Source of the DNA: Gemmatimonadota bacterium
GTDB lineage: Bacteria > Gemmatimonadota > Gemmatimonadetes > Gemmatimonadales > Gemmatimonadaceae
Length of the DNA stretch: 18,564 bases
NCBI GenBank assembly: GCA_003142495.1
Contig: PLMM01000420.1
Span: 1 to 18,564 of the forward strand
Direction: 5' to 3'
The position numbers and the translations under genes were made by a program. Each line of letters opens with the position of its first letter. The stretch's first letter is position 1. Shown here piece by piece: positions 1 through 7,541 of the stretch. The notes beneath the pieces are model-generated. The model was not told the origin of the DNA. It saw nothing but the letters and a program-made list of their open reading frames with translations, and did not search any database.

Positions 1-1427
1 AGCGCCTCGAGCTCGCGCAGCACGGCTCGCGCGTCGTCGCGGAGGTGGTCCGCGTACTCGACGGCGCCTGCGACTTCGCCGTCAATGGCGACGAATGCAC
101 GAAGCCCCGCATCCTGATCGAAGCGCGCATCGAGCGTACGCAAGTCATCGCTCGACTTTGGATACCGATCGCTGATGAGCGTTCGAGCACCTACAACGAC
201 TTCGTGCCCCTCGACATGTCCCGTCACGCCCGCGCCCGGCGCCTCCGCAATGTCCGACGCTCGAGGGAGAACGCCCCCAATTTCCCTGGCAGCGAGTTGC
301 GCCGCTTCCACGAGCGTTCGCGCGAGAAGATGACCGGAGCCCTGCTCGACGCCGCCTGCGAGGCGGAGCAGCTCGCGCTCAGTCCACTTTCCACGTGTGA
401 GGACCCGTGCCACCTCGGGCCGGCCGATGGTTAGTGTACCGGTTTTGTCGAGGACCACGACCGTGGTCATTCCGATCTGCTCCAACGCGCCGCCATTACG
501 TACGATCACCTGTCGACGGGCAGCGCGGTTGATGCCGCCGATAATGGCGATCGGAGTGGCCAGGATGAGCGGACACGGGGTCGCGACGACCAATACGGCA
601 AGCGCTCGCCGCGGATCCCCGCTCCACATCCACGCCACGGCGCACACGAGCAGGGTGGCAGGGGTGAACCAGATGGCATAGCGGTCTGCGAGCCGTTGAA
701 ACGGAGCCTTGCTTTCTTCTGCGGAACGAACCAGCTCGACGATTCGGTAGTACTGGCTTTCGCGTGCGATCGCCGTGGCGCGAACCGTGAGCTGCCCTTC
801 ACCATTTCCGGTGCCGCTTTGTAGTTCGGAGCCTGCGCTCACCTCGAGCGGTAACGGCTCACCGGTCAGCCGGGACACATCAACAGCGGACTGACCATCG
901 AGCACGAGTCCGTCGCATGGCACGAGCTCACCTGGGCGAACGATGAACACCTCGCCGATTCTGACTTGCTCCGCGGGAATATCCTCGATCGCGTCCTCAT
1001 GCATCCGATGCGCGATCCGCGGCGCCGCTGCTTCGAGCTCTCGAACGGCAGCTGACGCACGACCTTCGGCGTAGCGCTCCAGCGCCTCGCCGCCCGTTTG
1101 CATGAGGACGATCACGAGCCCGGCCAGCGGCTCGCCGAGTGCAACCGATCCCCCCACGGCCAGTGCGGCGACGAGATCGGTCGCCAGATGTCCGCGTGCG
1201 GCCTGCATCAGTGTGCGCACCACCACGGGCACGCCCGTGAGCAACAGTCCTGCGTACCAGACGCCATCGCGAATCGCACCGGCATGCGGGCGATTGCCAA
1301 GTCGTGCCCACAGCCAGCACGCCGCGCCGGCGAGCAGGAATGCGCCCGCTGCCAGCGGCAGAACATTGGCACGCGTCCAAACGCGGCGTGCTTCGACGGT
1401 CGTCGCTGTGCCTGTGGAGATCGTCAA
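1..1427 (-). CDS. Heavy-metal translocating P1B-type ATPase, 5' part (3' end beyond the window)
   Basis: This is a membrane pump that couples ATP hydrolysis to transition-metal transport, probably export. The reading frame is open from a TAA at 1449-1451 to the left edge, giving about 475 residues. In order it shows two N-terminal hydrophobic segments (about residues 22-43 and 52-72), a further hydrophobic hairpin, an actuator domain with TGE at 188-190, a membrane segment with TPCP around Cys285, and the phosphorylation motif DKTGT at 327-331. The nucleotide-binding domain follows. The GDGxND motif and last helices lie outside the window. There is no N-terminal CxxC metal-binding domain. The usual HP dipeptide is HL at 366-367 (GSGHLLA). 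A TPC motif instead of CPC or SPC fits a less common P1B subgroup, so the metal is unclear. The start is taken as TTG at 1427, because the first ATG (1208) would cut off the first helices; an AAGGA lies only 3 bases before it. Confidence 0.88.
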   Translation of the reverse strand, partial: MTISTGTATTVEARRVWTRANVLPLAAGAFLLAGAACWLWARLGNRPHAGAIRDGVWYAGLLLTGVPVVVRTLMQAARGHLATDLVAALAVGGSVALGEPLAGLVIVLMQTGGEALERYAEGRASAAVRELEAAAPRIAHRMHEDAIEDIPAEQVRIGEVFIVRPGELVPCDGLVLDGQSAVDVSRLTGEPLPLEVSAGSELQSGTGNGEGQLTVRATAIARESQYYRIVELVRSAEESKAPFQRLADRYAIWFTPATLLVCAVAWMWSGDPRRALAVLVVATPCPLILATPIAIIGGINRAARRQVIVRNGGALEQIGMTTVVVLDKTGTLTIGRPEVARVLTRGKWTERELLRLAGGVEQGSGHLLARTLVEAAQLAAREIGGVLPRASDIAEAPGAGVTGHVEGHEVVVGARTLISDRYPKSSDDLRTLDARFDQDAGLRAFVAIDGEVAGAVEYADHLRDDARAVLRELEA

Positions 1428-1487
1428 GAGTCCTTCATGCGCCGAAGATTACTACGGCTGGACGACGCACGGCTGCCGCGAAGATGT

Positions 1488-1512
1488 ATGTCGGCGTTCG
1501 CCTGACGGACAT
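1488..1512. repeat. Imperfect dyad in the divergent ATPase/MBL intergenic region
   Basis: The 179-base gap between the ATPase start and the MBL start carries ATGTC and GACAT as outer arms, with GGCG-TT-CGCC nested inside. It could be a regulatory dyad or chance in GC-rich DNA. I see no convincing -35/-10 pair here. Confidence 0.2.
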
Positions 1513-1606
1513 GCGGTGGCCGTACGGTATCGTCCGGAAGCTCCCGCACATTTTCGTCAGCCGTGATCATCGTGCCACCGGCCTGGAATCCCTCTTCATA
1601 GACGAC

Positions 1607-2992
1607 ATGGAAATCGAGTTTGCCGGGGCTGCCCGGGAAGTGACCGGTTCTTGTCACATCGTCCGCGTCAACGGCAAGACCATCCTGCTCGACTGCGGAC
1701 TGTTTCAGGGGCATCGCAGCGATGCGGAAATGAAAAATCGATCGCTCCCGTGCCCGATCGACCAAATCGACGCAGTCGTGCTTTCGCATGCTCATCTGGA
1801 TCATTCCGGACGGCTGCCATTTCTCGTGAATCACGGATTCTCCAAGTCGATTCACGCGACGAAAGCGACGGCGGATTTGTGCGTCATCATGCTCGCCGAC
1901 AGCGCGCACATTCAGGAGAGCGACTTCGAGTTTCTCAACCGCCATGGTCGCACGGTCAGCCCACCACTATATGGTTTGCGAGATGCCGCCCGGGTGGACG
2001 AGCTCATGCAGCGGCACGCGTACGAAGAATGGTTCGACGTTTGCGCGGGTGTGCGCGCGCGCTTCTTCGATGCGGGACACATCCTGGGCTCCGCATCGGT
2101 CGTGCTCGAGCGCACAAGCGGCGCGGACGCTTCGCGCCTGATCTTCTCCGGCGACATCGGACGCGCCGGGCTGCCGATCATCCGCGACCCCGCTCCTCCA
2201 GCTGACGCAGCCGACGTAGTGATCATGGAGTCCACTTACGGTAACAGGGACCACGAGAGCGTTGCATCGTCACGCGAGCATCTCGGTCGCGTCGTGCGCG
2301 AGACCGCTGCGCGCGGCGGCCGGATCCTCATTCCCGCTTTCGCCGTCGGACGAACACAGGAGCTCGTGTACGACCTGCAGGTGCTCTCGCGCGAGAACGC
2401 AATTCCACCAATTCCCATCTTCATCGATAGCCCGTTGGCGACGGCGGCAACAGGGGTGTTCGAGCAGAACACGGACGTGTTCGATCGCACGGAGGGCCCC
2501 GTTCGCGAAATCGAGCGGTTGTTTCAATTCGAACGAGTCACGTACACGAGTAGTACCGAAGAGTCCAAGAAACTGAACACGCGCGTCGGTCCGATGATTC
2601 TGATTGCCGGATCGGGGATGGTGGAGGGAGGCCGAATTCTCCATCACTTGCTGAACGGCGCCTCGAATCCTCGTAATACAATTCTCATCGTGGGCTTCCA
2701 GGCCGAGAACACGCTCGGTCGACGTATTGTGGAACGGCGGCCCGTCATTCGCGTGCTTGGAACCGAGGTGGAGCTTCGCGCCACCGTCGACATCATCAAT
2801 GGGTACAGCGCGCACGCGGACCGCACCGAGTTGGTAGAATGGATTGGAGCGGTTCGCCGCACGTCTCCGAAATTGCGACAGGTGTATCTGGTGCATGGAG
2901 AAGCGGCGGCGCAGGAGGCGCTTGCCGGCACGCTTGGCTCGCAGAGCTATGCCGTGACGTGTCCGGTGCTTCACGACAGGATTTCCTTCTGA
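1607..2992 (+). CDS. Metallo-beta-lactamase fold / beta-CASP RNA-processing exonuclease
   Basis: This 461-residue protein belongs to the beta-CASP family of zinc-dependent ribonucleases related to CPSF-73/Ysh1 and to bacterial TTHA0252-type enzymes. It should cut RNA in the cytoplasm. The zinc motif HAHLDH is at residues 61-66, with a further His in DAGHILGS (H158) and Asp in SGDIGR (D183). The beta-CASP part shows ESTYGN near 208, PAFAVGR near 243-249, SGM at 336-338, and the C-terminal GYSAHAD with H403. Length and motif order are those of a complete member. The ATG at 1607 is chosen because MEIEFAGAAREVTGS matches the usual family N-terminus. The frame stays open back to 1304, but that part lies opposite the ATPase gene and looks non-coding. 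No clear ribosome binding site is visible. It is transcribed divergently from the metal ATPase. Confidence 0.93.
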   Translation: MEIEFAGAAREVTGSCHIVRVNGKTILLDCGLFQGHRSDAEMKNRSLPCPIDQIDAVVLSHAHLDHSGRLPFLVNHGFSKSIHATKATADLCVIMLADSAHIQESDFEFLNRHGRTVSPPLYGLRDAARVDELMQRHAYEEWFDVCAGVRARFFDAGHILGSASVVLERTSGADASRLIFSGDIGRAGLPIIRDPAPPADAADVVIMESTYGNRDHESVASSREHLGRVVRETAARGGRILIPAFAVGRTQELVYDLQVLSRENAIPPIPIFIDSPLATAATGVFEQNTDVFDRTEGPVREIERLFQFERVTYTSSTEESKKLNTRVGPMILIAGSGMVEGGRILHHLLNGASNPRNTILIVGFQAENTLGRRIVERRPVIRVLGTEVELRATVDIINGYSAHADRTELVEWIGAVRRTSPKLRQVYLVHGEAAAQEALAGTLGSQSYAVTCPVLHDRISF

Positions 2993-3332
2993 GCACGAGG
3001 ATAACGGGCCCGCGCGAGCTGCGCCGGGCGCACGTGTCAGGAATTCCCTGACGCGCTCGTAGGCAAATGTCGCGCAAATCTGCTCTCCTTCCCGACATAC
3101 ACCGCATGCACGGGGCAGTAGAATATCGATTTCGCAATGAACGGTCAATCGCGAACGTGGCGAAGAATGAGCTACCGGAGTGTCCGGCACGCTGATTCGC
3201 GTGAAGCAGGGTGACAGAGGTCTGATGAGGCCGAATGACCAGGATGGCGTTCCGTTCGTCACGCAGCCTCCGATCAAGCTTGGAGCCACGCCCGAACGTT
3301 CGCGCTGGCGAGCGGGCACCGGCTGGGCATCA
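2993..3332. other. Intergenic region upstream of the response regulator
   Basis: This 340-base gap holds one clear dyad (3036-3052) and no recognisable gene. The regulator frame is open through its right half, with possible starts at GTG 3180 and ATG 3225. The encoded residues there match no domain I recognise. No T-rich terminator follows the MBL gene. Confidence 0.5.
3036..3052. promoter_or_regulatory. Perfect inverted repeat GTCAGG-N5-CCTGAC
   Basis: Two perfect 6-base arms flank the spacer AATTC, 44 bases after the MBL stop and about 280 bases before the chosen regulator start. The compact symmetry without a T-run fits a protein-binding operator better than an intrinsic terminator. Which factor binds is unknown. 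Confidence 0.3.
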
Positions 3333-3992
3333 ATGATCGACCTGATCGACGTCGTGCTCGTCGACGACCATGCCATAGTCCGCACCGGCCTCAAGGCTGT
3401 GCTCAACATCGCGCGTGACATTCGTGTCATCGGCGAGGCAGCCAACGGAATCGATGGCGTATCGATGGCGCAGCGCCTCAAGCCGCACGTGGTCATCATG
3501 GACCTCACGATGCCGGGCGGGGACGGCGTCGCGGCCACGAACGCACTGGTTGGGCTGCCAAATGCGCCCAAGATTCTCATCCTCACGATGCACACCGAAG
3601 AGGAATATTTACTCCCTGTGCTCAAGGCGGGCGCTTCCGGCTACCTCGTCAAGAGTGCAGCGGATCGCGAGCTCGTAGACGCGGTTCGCGCAGTCGCTCG
3701 CGGCGAGATGTACGTGCAGCAGAACGCCGGACATGTGCTCGCCCGCGGCTTTCTCGCCAAGGATCCGGCTGGCAAAGAACGCGCGCGATTCGATCGTCTT
3801 ACCGAACGTGAGCGCGAGGTGCTGGTGCTCATCGCGCGCGGATATTCCGCTCCAGAAATCGGTGAGCGACTTTCGATCAGCCCGAAAACCGTCGATACAT
3901 ACAAGCAGCGCGTGAACGAAAAGCTCGGCGTCGCGCACCGCGCGGACTACGTGCGCATCGCGATGCGGCTCGGCCTCCTCGCCGAGGAGTAG
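3333..3992 (+). CDS. NarL/FixJ-type (LuxR-HTH) response regulator
   Basis: This is a two-component transcription factor of 219 residues. The receiver domain (about 1-125) has the acidic pair D11/D12, the phospho-acceptor D57 in MDLTMPGG, T85 and K107, so all key residues are present. The LuxR-type helix-turn-helix covers about 152-215 (LTEREREVL, then ISPKTVDTYKQRV), a standard DNA-binding unit. No sensor kinase gene is adjacent, so it is an orphan within the window. I chose ATG 3333 because MIDLIDVVLVDDH matches the normal family start. ATG 3225 has a better ribosome binding site (AGAGGT, 4 bases before it) and would add 36 residues of no known domain, so the start is uncertain. Its stop codon is 2 bases from the stop of the convergent PAP2 gene. 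Confidence 0.92.
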   Translation: MIDLIDVVLVDDHAIVRTGLKAVLNIARDIRVIGEAANGIDGVSMAQRLKPHVVIMDLTMPGGDGVAATNALVGLPNAPKILILTMHTEEEYLLPVLKAGASGYLVKSAADRELVDAVRAVARGEMYVQQNAGHVLARGFLAKDPAGKERARFDRLTEREREVLVLIARGYSAPEIGERLSISPKTVDTYKQRVNEKLGVAHRADYVRIAMRLGLLAEE

Positions 3993-3994
3993 CG

Positions 3995-4684
3995 CTAGGA
4001 ACGCCCGTACTCGTGGCGCGCTGCTGCGATGCACGCCAGAACCCACGCGCCTCCAGCGAGATACCCCGCCGTCACGTCACTCAGATAGTGTACGCCGAGG
4101 TAGAGCCGGCTGAAACCGATCGCGACGATGAGAATCGCGGCGCCGATCGCGATCGCGATGCGCGCCCGCGCGCTGGTGACGTGGTCGCGGAGCAGATACG
4201 CGAGCATCGCATATGTCACCAGCGAGTTCATCGCATGCCCGCTCGGGAAGCTCCACGAGTGGCTCGAAATGAATTCGGATGCGACGTCGGGGCGCGCGCG
4301 CCGAAACGCCAACTTGAGCACCTCGTCGAGCACGACTCCGCCCACGATGGCGACGGTCCAGATCGTGAACGACCGCCACTCGCGGCGCACAGCCAACACG
4401 ATCGCGAAGATGACGTCGACGGCAAACAGGAGCTGCGCACCCAGCCAGCTCACGAACACGAACGCGCTCTCGCCTCGCTCTGTCCCGTGAAGCTGCAGCC
4501 AGTTGAGAACCGAGAGATCGAGACGAGTGAGCCACGCCTGTTCGCTGAACTCATCCGCCAGCACGGCGAATCCCCAGAGCAGCAGCGCGATCATCGCCAG
4601 CAAGAGGAACAGCCGCACTCCAACCACGGCGGATCGCGCCGGATCAGGGGCGACCCTATCCAGGCGCGAAGCTCGCTTGCTCAC
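3995..4684 (-). CDS. PAP2-family membrane phosphatase
   Basis: This 229-residue membrane protein belongs to the PAP2/phosphatidic acid phosphatase family, which removes phosphate from lipid phosphates such as undecaprenyl pyrophosphate. All three signature motifs are intact: KLAFRRARP at 124-132, PSGH at 147-150, and SRLYLGVHYLSD at 192-203. Several hydrophobic helices surround them, so the enzyme should be active at the membrane. The start is GTG 4684, which overlaps the TGA of the upstream PepSY gene by four bases (GTGA). The frame stays open to 5125, but that extension lies over the PepSY gene and lacks domain sense. The overlap implies translational coupling with PepSY. Its exact lipid substrate cannot be told from sequence. 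Confidence 0.9.
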   Translation of the reverse strand: MSKRASRLDRVAPDPARSAVVGVRLFLLLAMIALLLWGFAVLADEFSEQAWLTRLDLSVLNWLQLHGTERGESAFVFVSWLGAQLLFAVDVIFAIVLAVRREWRSFTIWTVAIVGGVVLDEVLKLAFRRARPDVASEFISSHSWSFPSGHAMNSLVTYAMLAYLLRDHVTSARARIAIAIGAAILIVAIGFSRLYLGVHYLSDVTAGYLAGGAWVLACIAAARHEYGRS

Positions 4685-5085
4685 GACTGGGGCTTCGCTC
4701 GCCCCGCTGACTTTCTGGCCGCGGCCACGCTGTCTTCCCGCGCCTCGCGCGCCTCGATTGCGGCGCTCTCGTGATGCACGCCGACCACGGCGCCCGTAAT
4801 CGCGTTGACATTCACTTCCTGAATTCCCGACTTGCCCTGCACCTTCACGTCGAATGAATAGATCAGCCGGCCGTGCTCTCGCTCGAGCTCCTCGGCCGCG
4901 ACCTGACCGTGCCTCACCCTGTGGAGTGCGGTCGTGCGGGCCGAGTCCAGTGAGATCTTCGCTTCGGCGGCCAACACCGGATCGACTTTCGGGGGGCTCG
5001 ACGCTGCGGCTTGTTGCGCGCGAGCGAGCTGCGGCACGGAGGCCGCGAGCGCGAGAGCGCTGATATAGAGTCGTGTGCGAAGCAT
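4681..5085 (-). CDS. Exported PepSY-domain protein
   Basis: This 134-residue protein has an N-terminal signal peptide (hydrophobic core ISALALAASVP, likely cut after ARA near residue 23). One PepSY-like domain follows, with the typical helix (AKISLDSARTTAL) and strands (YSFDVKV, IQEVNVNAITGAVV). PepSY domains are small periplasmic or extracellular modules thought to bind or inhibit proteins; no enzyme activity is expected. The ribosome binding site decides the start: AGGAG at 5092-5096 abuts the ATG at 5091 but lies 6 bases before the ATG at 5085, so 5085 is preferred. The charged C-terminus (REAREDSVAAARKS) is probably disordered. The stop overlaps the start of the PAP2 gene, so the two are likely one operon. 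Confidence 0.85.
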   Translation of the reverse strand: MLRTRLYISALALAASVPQLARAQQAAASSPPKVDPVLAAEAKISLDSARTTALHRVRHGQVAAEELEREHGRLIYSFDVKVQGKSGIQEVNVNAITGAVVGVHHESAAIEAREAREDSVAAARKSAGRAKPQS

Positions 5086-5091
5086 TGCCAT

Positions 5092-5096
5092 CTCCT
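5092..5096 (-). promoter_or_regulatory. Ribosome binding site of the PepSY gene
   Basis: AGGAG on the minus strand lies 6 bases before ATG 5085 and directly touches ATG 5091. Normal spacing favours 5085 as the start. Confidence 0.7.
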
Positions 5097-5263
5097 GAGA
5101 CGTGAGGACCGGAAGCTAGTGTCACGACCTGACGCTCCCATTACGCTGGTCGGAGCGGAGAGTGCGGGAATGTCACCGGAAAGACAGGAGTCGCCGCCGG
5201 CGTCGTTGGCAACACGGGTGCGCAACGGGTGTAATCACGGAGTCAGCGATCCGTCGTATCATG

Positions 5264-5279
5264 GTAGCGACATTGCTAC
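5264..5279. repeat. Inverted repeat GTAGC-N6-GCTAC upstream of the GT87-like gene
   Basis: Perfect 5-base arms flank GACATT in the 299-base divergent region (5086-5384) between the PepSY and GT87-like genes. It could be an operator serving either gene. Apart from the PepSY ribosome binding site, I see nothing else of note in this gap. Confidence 0.25.
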
Positions 5280-5384
5280 ATTGAAGCCCAACGCACCCCG
5301 AATCAGAGCAGTCATGATCGCTGTGCTCATTTCGCCACCCCACTCGACACCAATCGCCGCTCGTGACGGATCCGGTTGTGCCGG

Positions 5385-6512
5385 ATGATGGGTAACACCA
5401 CGGGTCGCGAACTTCTGCGTCCGCTCACCGAGTGGGCAGAGGTCGAATCGAGAGTCTTGCGTACGCTCGTCTATGCGGTCATCGCACTCATGGTGATCGG
5501 CCTGACGGCGCAACGAAGCTATTACCCACATCCCCATTGGACGTTTTGGATCTTCCGTGCTTCGTTCTGGCATCTCGTGCATGGACAGAATTTGTACGCG
5601 CGCTACGGAAATCATGATCTGTTCAAATACAGCCCAACGGCCGCGTTGTTCTTCGCACCATTCGCATGGCCATCGTTCGTGGTCGGACTCCTTCTTTGGA
5701 ATGCCGTTAACGCCGCCGCCCTGATCATAGCGATGAACCTCATCTTGAATCGCAATGATACAACGCTCGCGCTCTTACTGCTGATACCGGAGTTGTTCAA
5801 CGCCTTGCAGGCTTCGCAGAGCAATGCACTGGTAGCCGCGCTCATCCTCGCAGCGTTCGCGGCCCTCGAACAGGGGCGACAGCTACGCGCCGCTCTGTCT
5901 ATCGCGCTTGGAGTTGCGATCAAGATCTTCCCCATCGCGGCTCTGAGTCTCGCGCTGTTTCATCCGCGACGTGCTCGCGCGATCATGATTCTAGCTGTTA
6001 CCGGTGCCGTGCTGTTCCTTCTTCCGCTGATCGTCACGTCTCCCACGATGCTTCTGGCACAGTACGGCTGGTGGCACGATGTCGAGACTTTCGATGCGCT
6101 TGAGCGCGGCGCCTCAGTCATGCAGATGTTGAACCAGGCGCTTGGCGTGACGTGGCCCAATTGGCCTGTACAACTCGCAGGGACGATCGTTCTGCTCCTC
6201 CCGCTTGCACGACGCGAACGGTGGCGGTGCAGACACTTCCGGTTGACCTATCTCGCCTCGCTGCTGGTGTTCGTGGTGATCTTCAACCACCAGGCGGAGC
6301 GACCCTCATTCGTCATTGCGGCGACGGGAGTGGCGATCTGGTTCGTGGAGTCGCCGCGCGACCGCCTTCGCCTTGCGCTCGCTCTCTTGAGCCTCACCGG
6401 CCTACTGGCGTGGGGCTATGTACCGGTGTGGGTGATGATGCAATGCGAGCTGCTCGGGGTGTTGAAGCCGTCTACACGCCTGGTCCGATCATCGCTACCG
6501 AGCTTCAAGTGA
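5385..6512 (+). CDS. GT87-like (DUF2029) membrane glycosyltransferase
   Basis: This 375-residue protein has many membrane segments (for example LVYAVIALMVIGL, VVGLLLWNAVNAAALIIAM, IMILAVTGAVLFLLPLIV). It resembles the DUF2029/GT87 family, whose studied members use polyprenyl-phosphate sugars to add mannose to lipids or glycans. The N-terminal part shows the family pattern: an aromatic FWIFRASFWHLVHGQNLYA stretch followed by FKYSPTAALFFAPFA, comparable to the usual FxYPPLFALLLAPL. The family Asp/Arg pattern is weaker here, so catalysis is not proven. Tandem ATGs lie at 5385 and 5388, and a TTG at 5376 is possible; no strong ribosome binding site separates them. The 3' end overlaps the convergent exostosin-like gene by 18 bases. 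The PAP2 genes nearby fit polyprenyl-phosphate sugar chemistry, but that link is inferred. Confidence 0.78.
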   Translation: MMGNTTGRELLRPLTEWAEVESRVLRTLVYAVIALMVIGLTAQRSYYPHPHWTFWIFRASFWHLVHGQNLYARYGNHDLFKYSPTAALFFAPFAWPSFVVGLLLWNAVNAAALIIAMNLILNRNDTTLALLLLIPELFNALQASQSNALVAALILAAFAALEQGRQLRAALSIALGVAIKIFPIAALSLALFHPRRARAIMILAVTGAVLFLLPLIVTSPTMLLAQYGWWHDVETFDALERGASVMQMLNQALGVTWPNWPVQLAGTIVLLLPLARRERWRCRHFRLTYLASLLVFVVIFNHQAERPSFVIAATGVAIWFVESPRDRLRLALALLSLTGLLAWGYVPVWVMMQCELLGVLKPSTRLVRSSLPSFK

Positions 6513-7541
6513 TGCCTGGCTACGCGTCATCCGCTCGGCGAGTGTGCGCCGCGCGAGCGCAATCCAATAGGCATTGGTAAGGCGCGCCTGTACCTCGGCT
6601 TTTGCAAAGAAGTCGTGATACTCATCGTGCCACTCCTTCATCGACTGAGCGGTGATCTCGTTCCACTCGCTCACGATCACGACGGGAAGCCCATCGTAGA
6701 GCGAGTCGAGCGGCGAGCGCTTGACGATGGGGATGTTGCTGAGGAGGAGAGATTCCCACGTGCGATGACAGTCCAGGCCATGACCGCGCGGGCTAACGAC
6801 GAATGCATAGCGAGTCTTCTCGCGCCAGAGTTGACTGCGCGTCAGTTTGCGGCGTTGGAAGTCGACATTCGAATTATCGCGGAGCACGGAGTACGCTGCC
6901 TGTCGCGAGTCGGTCGGGTGGACGTAGTGTCCAATGTTGAAGTGGAAGTCGGCGTGCGCGCGTACGAGGCGATCGGCGTTCGCCGGCATCGTCGCTCGCA
7001 GCCGTTCGATCTCGTCCTCCTGCTGGCGTGGAGTCGCCTGCCAGTGTCCCCACTTGCGCCCATTCGCGATGGTGTGGAAATCGAGGCCGATGGGAATGGG
7101 AAATATCTTACCGCTGGTGTCGGTGCCGTCGAAGTTCTGGGCGAACCAGCAAATCAGATTGTCATTGGCGAGCAGATCGCCGGCTCCCTCGAGCTCCGAG
7201 GGAATGGCCAAGTCCTCATCGCCTGTGATGAGCGCAAACCGAGCGTTGATGTTCGGCAGCACCTGCTCGAGAAACACCGGAAGGGAATTCGCCCGTACCC
7301 ACACTAGGTCGCCATCGCGGACATCGGAGTAATCATCGAGATCGAACGGCAGCGGCGGACGTCCGCCGCCGCGCTGCTTTCTGATGCAGTCGAAGCCGCC
7401 GTTGTGATCGCACAACAGCGCTAGCCCACGACTCCAGAGATACCGTGTTGGTGTGTAGGAGCTCCGAGTGTTGAGTCGTGCGCCGGCGAATGCAGTCAGC
7501 GCATTGAGAGTGTCGGCTGGCAACCGCCGCCAGTCGCTCAC
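6495..7541 (-). CDS. Exostosin-like (GT47-type) glycosyltransferase
   Basis: This is a soluble-looking protein of 348 residues with no clear membrane helix. Its C-terminal half resembles the exostosin domain: YAFVVSPRGHGLDCHRTWESL followed by NIPIVKRSPLDSLYDGLPVVIV, the nucleotide-sugar-binding pattern (SPRGxGxDxxRxWE, xxPIV) seen in bacterial GT47-like and polysaccharide-locus enzymes. The N-terminal half (residues 60-150) matches nothing I can name, but contains a tidy alpha/beta pattern. The start is GTG 7541, which overlaps the stop of the upstream PAP2-like gene by four bases (GTGA), implying coupling. The frame runs open to 7733 but that part shadows the PAP2-like gene. It likely transfers a sugar in the cytoplasm to an envelope or surface glycan. 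Donor and acceptor are unknown. Confidence 0.72.
   Translation of the reverse strand: MSDWRRLPADTLNALTAFAGARLNTRSSYTPTRYLWSRGLALLCDHNGGFDCIRKQRGGGRPPLPFDLDDYSDVRDGDLVWVRANSLPVFLEQVLPNINARFALITGDEDLAIPSELEGAGDLLANDNLICWFAQNFDGTDTSGKIFPIPIGLDFHTIANGRKWGHWQATPRQQEDEIERLRATMPANADRLVRAHADFHFNIGHYVHPTDSRQAAYSVLRDNSNVDFQRRKLTRSQLWREKTRYAFVVSPRGHGLDCHRTWESLLLSNIPIVKRSPLDSLYDGLPVVIVSEWNEITAQSMKEWHDEYHDFFAKAEVQARLTNAYWIALARRTLAERMTRSQASLEAR

Noticed and set aside
45..434. Short plus-strand frame of 129 codons near the left edge
   Set aside because: It is opposite the ATPase nucleotide-binding domain, where the DKTGT motif shows the minus strand is coding.
1304..1606. N-terminal extension of the MBL protein
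   Set aside because: It overlaps the ATPase 5' end on the other strand, is Arg-rich, and the family N-terminus starts at 1607.
2270..3625. Open minus-strand frame of 451 codons
   Set aside because: It lies opposite the MBL gene, the intergenic gap and the response regulator, is rich in Arg/Ser, and shows no domain. It is a shadow of high-GC coding sequence.
4685..5125. N-terminal extension of the first PAP2 protein
   Set aside because: It lies over the PepSY gene in another frame, is Arg/Gly-rich without domain, and GTG 4684 overlaps the PepSY stop as a coupled start.
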